NCBI GenBank assembly: GCA_905216145.1
Contig: CAJMST010000011.1
Location: forward strand, 1 to 62,464
Origin: an uncultured bacterium
GTDB lineage: Bacteria > Actinomycetota > Coriobacteriia > Coriobacteriales > Coriobacteriaceae
Reading direction: 5' to 3'
Length of the DNA stretch: 62,464 bases
Below, piece by piece: positions 51,801-60,127 of this stretch (position 1 is the stretch's first letter; each line of letters starts with the position of its first letter). The position numbers and the translations under genes are program-made. A model generated the notes under the pieces. That model searched no databases, was not told the origin of the DNA, and saw only the letters and a list, made by a program, of their open reading frames with translations.

Positions 51801-52349
51801 GGGGGCATCGGGGTCGACAGCGCCGGCGAGCTTGCGGCGCATGCCCGCCAACTCATCCATGCGCGCGTCCGAAAGATCGGAGAGCGCCTTCATGAGGCTC
51901 GGGCTCGTGGGGACGGGCGCCGGGAAGGGAAAGTTAGGGTTGACCGCCGGTGCGGCGGACGCGGGACGCACGGCTTGCTTGGGCGCCGCCGTAAACGTGC
52001 GAACCGGTGTGCGCAGCCCCTCAACGGGCTCAATGCCGCTGGCGTCCAGGTACGCCAGCGCCGTGGCGATGGCGTGCTTGCACATGCCGGGGTAGCGATA
52101 GGCAGCGGGGCAATCGCAGTCGTAGTCGATCACCTCGTGCTCGTCCATGTCGAGCACCACGTGTGTCTTGTACAGGTCGCCGCGCGAGCCGCGCACCGAG
52201 CCCTCGACCGTCACGTTTTTGGAGAAGCGCGAGCCGCTGTCCTCAATCGACAGCACGGCGCCGTTGAGCATGAGCGAACGCCCCTTCATAAAGGTGCCGC
52301 TCAGCGCCGCCTCTTTCCGGAGCGCCTGCACAAACGTCCCCTGTGCCAT
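48885..52349 (-). CDS. SWIM/SNF2-family DEAD-like helicase
   Basis: A 1154-aa Swi2/Snf2 ATPase. An N-terminal SWIM zinc finger (CDCPAAYRYPGMCKHAIATAL, about residues 82-102) is followed by a long unassigned region. The motor domains are then clear: ILADDMGLGKTLQMIAHIL (about 712-730), VLDEAQYIKN, ALTGTPIENRLSELWSIF, LLFSQFTGMLDIIGKRL and the helicase-C HYDPWWNVAAQDQATDRAHR. Such proteins remodel protein-DNA complexes and assist RNA polymerase recycling or repair. The ATG at 52349 has GGAGGAAGTG immediately upstream; a TTG four codons earlier is weaker. Confidence 0.93.
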   Translation of the reverse strand: MAQGTFVQALRKEAALSGTFMKGRSLMLNGAVLSIEDSGSRFSKNVTVEGSVRGSRGDLYKTHVVLDMDEHEVIDYDCDCPAAYRYPGMCKHAIATALAYLDASGIEPVEGLRTPVRTFTAAPKQAVRPASAAPAVNPNFPFPAPVPTSPSLMKALSDLSDARMDELAGMRRKLAGAVDPDAPKAVLEPSLVPYYNPLFADRFSWALELRIRCGSVSYVVKDIDGMAAAYVRGGTFSYGKKLTFLHAPEAFDEVSVRLLDLVVATVVYLSDITSSRSASYDFARSGFVAERQLPLSEHDVVYMLDLLRGRTISFEPAWSRGTTTHRSYEVAVELSPVGEDEASAKQPPLLAAKIAPAAGGSYDLRLPADMYCFVSGDVAYLVDTHRARRADAAFAQHAAPFLSRLLPCRTPVHIAAEQVGEFCRMALPVLRECTDLTAPAVLDTVAPEPSFAMAIGVDDGLVTCKITVAYGDWSADLFSLGAPGSPFEERRPGVPPRDEVAEFRVMDTAALYFDFYEGGLAFEERDDESLFCLLTEGLSALSELGEVMLSDRLRQISVRPAPKLSVRATVKSNLLDVELGASGLSAADLATYLDSYKRHQTFARLTSGDIVRLDEGARAAFGLAEDLGVDAVDLLDGVSLPASSTLFVDSMLARTPALEADRDAAFRRTVERLDTLGKMDFTVPASLKATLRGYQVDGYQWLGSLEHLGLGGILADDMGLGKTLQMIAHILARVEAGDTKPTLVVCPASLVYNWTAELERFAPSLDVCAIVGAKAQRRVQIAGVAEHNVVVTSYDLMRRDIDEYAEQDFGRVVLDEAQYIKNPLTQVARAAKRLPAGVRFALTGTPIENRLSELWSIFDFLMPGLLGTRESFAKRFESPVEHAEGDSAARLQALVSPFVLRRVKEDVVADLPEKIEDTVMAQLTGEQRKLYLANQDRIAQQVQHREASEFKKDKLKVLAELTKLRQICCDPHLHYEDYKAGSAKLDACMELVHGALDGGHRILLFSQFTGMLDIIGKRLAKEDIGFLKLTGASSKESRAKMVAQFQAGEVPVFLISLKAGGVGLNLTAADVVIHYDPWWNVAAQDQATDRAHRIGQQHTVTVYKLIAKDTIEERIMQMQESKRDLVNSVLGGDGISSALFTREDVLALLGGDGR

Positions 52350-52369
52350 CACTTCCTCCAATCCACACA

Positions 52370-52496
52370 GGGTAGCTAATTTGGGACGGGGCTATTTTAG
52401 CTACCCCCATATGTCGGTTGAGATGTATTCCGACCCCGACTCATTCGCCGTCAGTCAAAGGGTAGCTAAAATAGCCCCGTCCCAAATTAGCTACCC
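52370..52496. repeat. 127-bp palindromic element with perfect 37-bp arms
   Basis: The 37 bp at 52370-52406 (GGGTAGCTAATTTGGGACGG, then GGCTATTTTAGCTACCC) recur exactly as reverse complement at 52460-52496, with a 53-bp spacer. Each arm is itself a palindrome at its ends (GGGTAGCTAA with TTAGCTACCC). It fills the gap between dnaE and the SNF2 gene. AATTTGGGACGG also occurs at 4850-4861. Confidence 0.9.
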
Positions 52497-52512
52497 CTCA
52501 GCAACGCCGTCC

Positions 52513-55500
52513 CTAGATCACCGTCACTCTGCCCTGGTTACCCACAATGGCCTTGGCCTCGGCCAGCAGCGGAATCGAGCGCGCGTTGACCTTGGCAGGC
52601 ACCTCGGCGCGCAGCACGCGCCCGTCCACCTGCTCGATAAAGATCTCCACGCGGTCGCCGCCCGGGTTAGCGGTGAGCACCGTGGCCAGGCGCGCCATAT
52701 TGCCCTGGCTAAAGCGGCTGTTGGGCACCATGACCTCAAACACCTTGGGCTTGTTGTTCTCCTCGTTGAGCTCCAGCGGCACGATCTCCTGCGCGATGAT
52801 CTGGTCGCCGCGGTCCGAGCGCTCGAGCTTGCCCTTGATGCGCACAAAGGCGTCGGACAGCTGCGCGCCGGTCTCGGGATCGACCTCGCCGTACAGGTAT
52901 CCCTCAGCCTCTTTATAGGTCTTGGGAAACACGACGACGGTGGCCTCGCCTTCCATGTCCTCGAGCTGCACGATGCCCATGGGGTCGCCGTTTTTGGTCA
53001 CGCGCTTGGACACGCTCGAGACCATGCCGGCCCACCACAGCGCTTTGCCCTCGGGAATCTCCTGGTTGATGGTGCCGCCCGTAGGATTCTGAACTTCGTA
53101 GCCGGTGTCGATCTGCGAGAACGAAAAGTCGCGCGCTTTGCTGAGCGCATACTCAAACGGGCGCAGCGGGTGGTCCGAGACATAGATGCCCAGAACCTCC
53201 TTCTCCTGGCTCAGCTTGAGGTGGCGGTCCCATTCCTGGCCGTCCGGATCGGGCACGCTGACCTCGAAACCCGAGCCCTCAACATCACCAAACATGTCGA
53301 AGAACGAGGTCTGGCCGCTCGCGCGGTCCTTCTGGCGCTTTATCGCGGCGTCGATGATGTTCTCGGGGTTGTTCTTGTCCACAAAGTGCATCATCTGGCG
53401 GCGCGGATAGCCCGTGGAGTCGAAGGCACCTGCCTTGATCAGCGATTCGATCACGCGGCGGTTGGCCTGGCTCGAGTCCACGCGCTCGACAAAGTCGTGC
53501 AGCGTCTTAAACGGGCCGCCCGCCTCGCGCTCGGCGATAATCGCCTGCGCTACGCCGGTACCCACGCCGCGGATGCCGGCCAGGCCAAAGCGCACGCCCT
53601 CCTTGGTAGCCGTGAACTCGGTACCGGACTCGTTGACATCTGGCGAAAGCACGGGGATGCCGTCATGACGGCACGCCGAGACGTAGTGCACGATCTTGTC
53701 GGTCTTGCCCGTATAGGACGTCAGAACGGCCGCCATGTACTCGTGCGGATAGTGCGCCTTGAGCCACGCCGTCTGCATAACCAGAATGGCGTAGCCGGCG
53801 GAGTGCGACTTGTTGAAGGCGTAAGATGCGAACTCGAGAACATCGTCCCAAATCTTCTGGGCGACCTCGCGCGTGTAGTTGTTCTTGATAGCGCCGTTCA
53901 TCCAGTGGTCGTAGGTGGTCTCGTCCGAGCCATCCTCCCAGTGGAGCACCGTCGACGTGAGCAGCTTGATCTTTTTCTTAGCCACGGGCTTACGGATACG
54001 CGAGTCCGATTCGCCCTTGGAGAAGCCGCACATCTCGACGGAGATGAGCATAACCTGCTCCTGGTAGACCATGGTGCCGTAGGTTTCGCCCAGGATGTCG
54101 TCCAGGCGGTCGTCGTAGGAGACGGCCGGCTCCTTGCCGTTCATACGGTTGATGTAGGACGAAACCATGCCGGCGCCCAGCGGGCCCGGGCGGTACAGGG
54201 CGATCAATGCCACGACGTGCTTGTACTCGGTGGGCTTCATGTTCTTGATTGTGGCCGTCATGCCGGCGGACTCGACCTGGAAGACGCCGGCGGTGTGGCC
54301 GGAGCCCATGAGCTTAAAGATCTCGGGGTCGTCAAAGGGAATCTCTTCCTCTTTGATGTCGATGCCGAAGTTCTTTTTGATGTTTGCTTTGGCCTTGGAG
54401 ATAACCGTCAGCGTACGCAGGCCCAGGAAGTCCATCTTGAGCAGGCCCATGTCGGCAACGGTATGGCCCTCGTACTGGGTAATCTCGACGCCGCCCTTGG
54501 TGTCGAGCTTAGTGGGCACGTGCTCGTTGACGGGGTCACGGCAGATCAGAACGGCGCACGCGTGCACGCCCTCGCCACGGGTGAGGCCCTCGATCGAAAG
54601 CGCCGTGTCGATGATGCGGCGGGCGTCGTCGTCCTTTTTATAGGCCTCGGCAAAATCGGGGTTAAACAGATCTTCTTTGCCGGGTTGTTTGTCGAGCACC
54701 TGCTTGAGCTTGACCTTGGGGTCGCTCGAGACCATCTTGGACAGGCGCTGGCCCATGTAGACCGGGTAGTCTAGGACGCGCGCGGCGTCGTTAATGGCCT
54801 GCTTGGCCTTAATGGTCGAGTAGGTGATGACGTGGGTGACCTTCTCGGGACCGTAGAGCTGGCGAACGTGCTCCACGACCTCGAGGCGCCGCTCATCGTC
54901 GAAGTCCATATCGATATCGGGCATCTCGGTACGCTGCGGGGACAGGAACCTCTCGAACATCAGGCCGTTCTCGAGCGGGTCGAACGCGGTGATGTTCATG
55001 GCGTAGGCGACGATAGCGCCGGCGGCCGAGCCACGGCCGGGGCCGACGCCGATGCCGTTGTCCTTGGCCCATTGCACGTACTCGGCAACGATCAAGAAGT
55101 AGGCGGCAAAGCCCTTGTCGCAAATGACCTTGTATTCGTACTCAAAGCGCTCTTTGATGTTGACGCCACCGATCTCGCGCGTGGCCCAGTCGTCACCATA
55201 GTGCTGGCGCAGGCCCTTCTCGCACTCGCGGCGGAACTGGCTCTCGTGCGTCTCGCCGGGATCGAGCAGCGGGAAGCGCGGCAGGATGATGGAGTCCCAG
55301 TCCAGCTCCACGTAGCACTTGTCGGCGATCTCGAGCGTGTTGTCGCAGGCCTCAGGGCAATACGGGAACATCGCCCGCATCTCCTCCTCGGTCTTCATGT
55401 AAAACTCCGAGCCGGTCATGCGCATGCGGTTGGGGTCGTCGACCTTAGCGTTCATGCCGATGCACATGATGACGTCCTGCACGGGCGCGTCCTCGCGGCG

Positions 55501-56316
55501 CAGGTAGTGGAAGTCGTTGGTGGCGATGACCTTGACGCCCACCTGCTTGGCGATATCGATGAGCGTGCGGTCCATCTGCTCGTCGGTCAGGCCGTTGTCG
55601 GTGGTAATGCCGTGTTCCTGGATCTCGATATAAAAGTCGCCGGGGTCGAAGGTGTCACGGAAGGTCTCGGCCCACTTGATGGCGCCTTCCATGTCACCGC
55701 GGTCGATGTACTTGGGGATGATGCCGGCGATGCAGGCGCTCGTGCAGATCATGCCCTTGGCGTGGCGGCGCAGGTTGTCGAGCGTCACACGGGGCTTGTA
55801 GTAAAAGCCCTGCACGGCGGCCTCGGAGACCGTCTGCATCAGGTTGACGTAACCCTCCTGGTCCTTGGCCAAAAGGATCATGTGGTAGAGCTCGGGCTTG
55901 TGGTCGCGGGCGAGCGTCTCGTCCGGCGTAAAGTAGACCTCGCAGCCAAAGATGGGCTTGATGACCAGGGGCGGCTTGAGCTCGTCGATGTTGCCTTTCT
56001 CGTCCCACATGGCCATGTCCTTCACATACTGGGCATGCTCGCGCGGATTTGCCTCGGCGTCGGGCTCCACCAGCTCGTCGCGGCGGTCCTTTTCCAAGAA
56101 GGCTTTGTCGTGGCTCCACGTCTTGTACTCGGGCGTGTTGTGGTTGACGGCGTCGCAGGCCAGCGCCAGATCGGGCACGCCGTACATGTAGCCGTGGTCG
56201 GTGATGGCCACGGCAGGCATGCCCAGCTCAACGGCACGGTTGACCATATCCTGGATACGGGTTGCGCCGTCGAGCATGGAGAAAACAGTGTGGTTGTGCA
56301 GATGGACGAATGCCAT
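52513..56316 (-). CDS. dnaE: DNA polymerase III subunit alpha
   Basis: The replicative polymerase catalytic subunit, 1267 aa. The PHP domain is at the N-terminus (HLHNHTVFSMLDGATR, AITDHGYMYG), the polymerase active-site aspartates are in PDIDMDFDDERR (about residues 466-477), and helix-hairpin-helix and OB-fold regions follow (GVGTGVAQAI; ATVVVFPKTYKEAEGYL). All PHP metal ligands that I can see are kept, so proofreading-type phosphoesterase activity is possible. The ATG follows GGAGC. Neighbouring addBA on the same strand are separated by a hairpin element. Confidence 0.97.
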   Translation of the reverse strand: MAFVHLHNHTVFSMLDGATRIQDMVNRAVELGMPAVAITDHGYMYGVPDLALACDAVNHNTPEYKTWSHDKAFLEKDRRDELVEPDAEANPREHAQYVKDMAMWDEKGNIDELKPPLVIKPIFGCEVYFTPDETLARDHKPELYHMILLAKDQEGYVNLMQTVSEAAVQGFYYKPRVTLDNLRRHAKGMICTSACIAGIIPKYIDRGDMEGAIKWAETFRDTFDPGDFYIEIQEHGITTDNGLTDEQMDRTLIDIAKQVGVKVIATNDFHYLRREDAPVQDVIMCIGMNAKVDDPNRMRMTGSEFYMKTEEEMRAMFPYCPEACDNTLEIADKCYVELDWDSIILPRFPLLDPGETHESQFRRECEKGLRQHYGDDWATREIGGVNIKERFEYEYKVICDKGFAAYFLIVAEYVQWAKDNGIGVGPGRGSAAGAIVAYAMNITAFDPLENGLMFERFLSPQRTEMPDIDMDFDDERRLEVVEHVRQLYGPEKVTHVITYSTIKAKQAINDAARVLDYPVYMGQRLSKMVSSDPKVKLKQVLDKQPGKEDLFNPDFAEAYKKDDDARRIIDTALSIEGLTRGEGVHACAVLICRDPVNEHVPTKLDTKGGVEITQYEGHTVADMGLLKMDFLGLRTLTVISKAKANIKKNFGIDIKEEEIPFDDPEIFKLMGSGHTAGVFQVESAGMTATIKNMKPTEYKHVVALIALYRPGPLGAGMVSSYINRMNGKEPAVSYDDRLDDILGETYGTMVYQEQVMLISVEMCGFSKGESDSRIRKPVAKKKIKLLTSTVLHWEDGSDETTYDHWMNGAIKNNYTREVAQKIWDDVLEFASYAFNKSHSAGYAILVMQTAWLKAHYPHEYMAAVLTSYTGKTDKIVHYVSACRHDGIPVLSPDVNESGTEFTATKEGVRFGLAGIRGVGTGVAQAIIAEREAGGPFKTLHDFVERVDSSQANRRVIESLIKAGAFDSTGYPRRQMMHFVDKNNPENIIDAAIKRQKDRASGQTSFFDMFGDVEGSGFEVSVPDPDGQEWDRHLKLSQEKEVLGIYVSDHPLRPFEYALSKARDFSFSQIDTGYEVQNPTGGTINQEIPEGKALWWAGMVSSVSKRVTKNGDPMGIVQLEDMEGEATVVVFPKTYKEAEGYLYGEVDPETGAQLSDAFVRIKGKLERSDRGDQIIAQEIVPLELNEENNKPKVFEVMVPNSRFSQGNMARLATVLTANPGGDRVEIFIEQVDGRVLRAEVPAKVNARSIPLLAEAKAIVGNQGRVTVI

Positions 56317-56417
56317 GTGATGAGCTCCGATGCGGGTTCGTGTTCTGACTGAACGATTTTACCGCACGGCGCGGACGCCACCCGAACCTAGCCAAACCCA
56401 CACGGCTCCTCTTGCAG

Positions 56418-56480
56418 TTGCGGTGAAATACGGACTGATTGGCGGCTTTTCTGGCCAAAACAGTCCGTATTCCACCGCAA
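56418..56480. repeat. 63-bp hairpin element between addA and dnaE
   Basis: TTGCGGTGAAATACGGACTG (56418-56437) pairs with CAGTCCGTATTCCACCGCAA (56461-56480) with one mismatch, and the loop holds a TTGGC/GCCAA inner stem. No strong T-run is present. Confidence 0.8.
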
Positions 56481-56491
56481 GTTATTGAGGG

Positions 56492-59400
56492 CTAGAGGTT
56501 GTAGGTGACTACCTGAGGCTCGGCGGGTTCGACGAAGAGGGTCGGATCCGGCTGCTCCACGCGGACGAACTTGACGGTCACCGTCTCATAGCCCGCCTTG
56601 TGCAGAACGTCCGAATAGACGCGCGCCTGCAGGGCATGCTTCTCGAGCAACTGGTCTGGCGTCTCGTCCGGCGTGCCACCTGTCTTGTAGTCGATGACCA
56701 GCGCACGCGACGGATCGGCCGGGTTCGTCGCCAAAGCGTCGATAGCGCCCTCGGCATACGCACCGTAGCGAGCGATGTCCTTATCCTCGCAACCCAGCGA
56801 GAAGAACGGAACCTCGGCACGGACGCACGGCCACGAGAGCAGGTCGGCACGAACCGCCGACTTGAGCCAGCGATTCAGGGCAACGTCAAAACGCTCGCGC
56901 TGATCCGGCGTCAGGCGCCACAGGCGCGTCAGCGCATCGGCGCGCTCGGCGGGCAGTTCGTCGGCGCCCATCTCGATCAGCCACTGGCAGGCGGCATGGA
57001 AGGCCGAACCCAACGCCATAGGATTGCCGACAGGCTCAACGGTGGCCACATCCGCATCCGTCATCTCGGAGCCATCCGACTCCGCATCATCGCCGGCCTC
57101 GTCCATGGGCACGCGGGCCTCGGCCGCATGGTCCTCGGCCTCGGCATGCAGCGCCGCGGCAATCGACGAATAACTGTACGAATCGCGCGCCGGATACGGG
57201 CAGGTACCCATACGCACGCCCACGGCCTGGGGATACACAAGCTCAAACGCATCGGGCTCGGGGTCGGCAGGACCGGGCGCGGCTGCGCGAGTACCAGCAT
57301 CAACAACCTCCGCGTCCGTATCACCGCGGACAAGCCTGCCCTCGGCATCCAGCGAAGCGTTAGCCTCAAACGTCTGCTCGCCAAAGGTAAAGCTTGTCAG
57401 CGAAATAAGCTCGTAGTCGCCCGGCTGGGAATTGTCGAACACCAAGTGGTCGGCATCGAGCTGCGGCATACCCAGGCCCCGGCCAGGCAGAATGCGGTGC
57501 AGCACGTCATAGGTCAGGTCGGATTCGACGTCGAAAGACGGCGCCGGCACCTTACCGCGGCTTACGGCGACGTCCATCGCCAGAATCACGAGCTCGCGCG
57601 CACGCGTCATGGCGACGTAGAGCAAGCGGGCCCGCTCCTCGAGCGAGAGCTGCAGGTCGTCGTTGCGCAGGCTCACAAATGCCTCGGCGGGAGAACCCGT
57701 TGCACAGACGTCGTCCATAAGTTCCGGCGAAAGCCACAGCGACGTGCCCTTGCCCTTAAATGCGTGCTCAAACTGCTTTTTGACGTCGTCACCCTTGACG
57801 AAGGTCCCATCGGCGAGCTTAACGCCATCAAAGCGTGCCGGTAGTGCCACAACCTGCGCCCCGCCGTCAACACGCCCCATTTGGGCAGCTCCGGTCGACT
57901 TACGTACGCCAAAGCACTCGGAAACCGCCACGACCGGATACTCCAGGCCCTTGGACGCATGCACCGTCATGATGCGCACCGCGCCGTTGCCCTCCTCGTT
58001 GAGCGCGCCCGGCGCCTCCTTGCCCGCCAAGAAGCGATCGAAGGCGAGCGCAATGGAGCGCGGCGAGTTGCCGAACTCGGCCTCTGCCTCGGCCACGGCA
58101 TCGAGCGCCTTGAGCACGTTAGCGGCGATGGCCTTGCCCTCGGGGCCACGCTGCGCCAGGCGCACAAACCAGCCCGAGGCGTTGACCACATCGCGAACGA
58201 TAGCGGCAAACGAATCGCGCCCCACGCGACGGAACGCATAGCGCAGCACCTCGCGGGCGCGCGTCAGCAGCGGCAGATCACGCAGGCCGGGCACGTCGCA
58301 GTCACTCATAATGCCCGCATCGATATTGCGGCGCGAGGTCTCCCCCGTCTGGTCGTCGAGCTTGGTCGCCAGCGCCAAGAACTCCTGGGCACCGAGCGCA
58401 AACATCGGCGAGGCCAGCAGGGGCATAAGGCCCTGCGCCGTGTCCGCCGGGTTGGCAAGCGCGCACACCAGTGCGCGAATCGTCTGCACCTCGGCAGCCT
58501 GGGCAAAGACCGAACCGCCCGCGATGACGCAGTCGAGTCCCTGGTCGCGGAACGCTTGGGCATAGACGTCGGCATTGGTCATACGGCCCAGCAGCAACAC
58601 CATATCGCCCTGAGGCTGTTTTTTATCGGCAAGCGCACGGAAACGCTCGGCAATCGCACGAGCTTTCGCCTGCGTTCGCTCCTGGGTGCTGCCGCCGGCA
58701 ACGAGCAGCGCCTGGCGGCGCGAAGCCTTTGCCCTGAGCTTGTCTTCGCGCTCATCGCTCGGCTCAAGATCCAAAAAGCCCTGCATAAGGCCACCGGTAT
58801 CGCCGTCGAAGACACGCGCCACGTAGCGCAGGACCTCGTCGTGACTGCGGAAGTTGCGCACGAGCTTGACGAGCTCGCCGGTGGGGGCATCGGATGCGAC
58901 AGCCGTCTCGGGCGCAGCAGAGGAGCCCACCTTGCGCTCCTGGCGGCGGAAGACCTCGACCTCGGCACCACGGAAGCGATAGATCGACTGCTGCGCGTCG
59001 CCCACCGTGCACAGCGCACGCTCGCCCGCACCCGTCAGGTAGCGAATCAGATCGACCTGCATCTGGTCGGTGTCCTGGAACTCATCGATCATGACCATCT
59101 TAAAACGGCCCTCGTAGGCGGCTCGGATGGCGGGGTAATCACGCAGCGCCTCGTATGCCATGCGCAGCAGATCGTTATTATCGAGCGCGGACTGGTCGGC
59201 CTTGAGCGCGCGGTACTCCGCCTCTACGGCACGGGCGAGCCCTGTCAGCGCATCGAGCGCCGGGTCGCCGCAAGCCAGCACAATGTTGACAAACGTGTCG
59301 GCAGCTTCTGCCTTGAGCAGCTCGACGTTCTCCTTAGGGAACATCTTGCTCGCACGCGGCATGCCGCACGACATCATGAGCCGCGCCACATCCGCCATGG

Positions 59401-60124
59401 TCTTGTCGCTCGCCTCGAACGTGTCGATCGCCTCGAGTGCCACCTGCGCCTTCTCGGTCGCGGCCTTGCTCGCGCCGAGCGCCGCACGATAGGCATCAGC
59501 CAGGGCCGAGGTATCGGAGCAGCCGCGAAGCACGCACACGTCGTCCATACCCCCCGGCAGCTGGCTGGACAGCTCCAGCAGGTCGCGCACCAAGCCCTTG
59601 ATGGTGGTGCCGCCGCCAAAGGGACCGCCCTCGCCCGCCATGGGATACCAGGCATAGAGGGCTTTGAGCGAAGCGGCAAGCTCGGGGGCGGCATCGGGCG
59701 CCGTCGCACGGCCCAGCACATGCTCGACAGCCTGGTCCATGAGCTCATCGGTATCGGTGAGCACCGTAAATTCGGGGTCGATGCCCAGCTCCAGCGCATG
59801 CGCACGCAGGATGCGCGAGCACATGCCGTGGATGGTCGAAATCCAGGCGTCGTCAACCGTCAGGGCTTCCTCGTCCATGCCCTCTTCGATAAGCGCACGG
59901 CGCACACGGTCGCGGATCTCGGCCGCGGCGTCCTTGGTAAAGGTAATGGCGAGCACCTGGTCCAGATGTTCAACGAACGGACCGGATTCGGGCGAGAGTG
60001 CGTAGACGATGCGGCGCGTAAGGGTGAAGGTCTTGCCCGAACCGGCGCCCGCCGAGACAAACAGCGGGCGGTCGAGCGTTTTGACGACTTGCAGCTGTTG
60101 CGGCATCAAAGTCGAAAGATCCAT
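56492..60124 (-). CDS. addA: ATP-dependent helicase/nuclease AddA
   Basis: The helicase-nuclease subunit of the AddAB complex that resects double-strand breaks. The 1210-aa protein has the UvrD-type Walker A SAGAGSGKTFTL (about residues 24-35), MIDEFQDTDQMQ (about 348), LSLEERARLLYVAMTRA (about 830) and a C-terminal RecB-like nuclease with VIDYKTGG (about 1140). The ATG is 3 nt after the addB stop, with AGGAGG 12 nt upstream. It is in an operon with addB and is followed by a hairpin repeat before dnaE. Confidence 0.95.
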   Translation of the reverse strand: MDLSTLMPQQLQVVKTLDRPLFVSAGAGSGKTFTLTRRIVYALSPESGPFVEHLDQVLAITFTKDAAAEIRDRVRRALIEEGMDEEALTVDDAWISTIHGMCSRILRAHALELGIDPEFTVLTDTDELMDQAVEHVLGRATAPDAAPELAASLKALYAWYPMAGEGGPFGGGTTIKGLVRDLLELSSQLPGGMDDVCVLRGCSDTSALADAYRAALGASKAATEKAQVALEAIDTFEASDKTMADVARLMMSCGMPRASKMFPKENVELLKAEAADTFVNIVLACGDPALDALTGLARAVEAEYRALKADQSALDNNDLLRMAYEALRDYPAIRAAYEGRFKMVMIDEFQDTDQMQVDLIRYLTGAGERALCTVGDAQQSIYRFRGAEVEVFRRQERKVGSSAAPETAVASDAPTGELVKLVRNFRSHDEVLRYVARVFDGDTGGLMQGFLDLEPSDEREDKLRAKASRRQALLVAGGSTQERTQAKARAIAERFRALADKKQPQGDMVLLLGRMTNADVYAQAFRDQGLDCVIAGGSVFAQAAEVQTIRALVCALANPADTAQGLMPLLASPMFALGAQEFLALATKLDDQTGETSRRNIDAGIMSDCDVPGLRDLPLLTRAREVLRYAFRRVGRDSFAAIVRDVVNASGWFVRLAQRGPEGKAIAANVLKALDAVAEAEAEFGNSPRSIALAFDRFLAGKEAPGALNEEGNGAVRIMTVHASKGLEYPVVAVSECFGVRKSTGAAQMGRVDGGAQVVALPARFDGVKLADGTFVKGDDVKKQFEHAFKGKGTSLWLSPELMDDVCATGSPAEAFVSLRNDDLQLSLEERARLLYVAMTRARELVILAMDVAVSRGKVPAPSFDVESDLTYDVLHRILPGRGLGMPQLDADHLVFDNSQPGDYELISLTSFTFGEQTFEANASLDAEGRLVRGDTDAEVVDAGTRAAAPGPADPEPDAFELVYPQAVGVRMGTCPYPARDSYSYSSIAAALHAEAEDHAAEARVPMDEAGDDAESDGSEMTDADVATVEPVGNPMALGSAFHAACQWLIEMGADELPAERADALTRLWRLTPDQRERFDVALNRWLKSAVRADLLSWPCVRAEVPFFSLGCEDKDIARYGAYAEGAIDALATNPADPSRALVIDYKTGGTPDETPDQLLEKHALQARVYSDVLHKAGYETVTVKFVRVEQPDPTLFVEPAEPQVVTYNL

Positions 60125-60127
60125 GGT

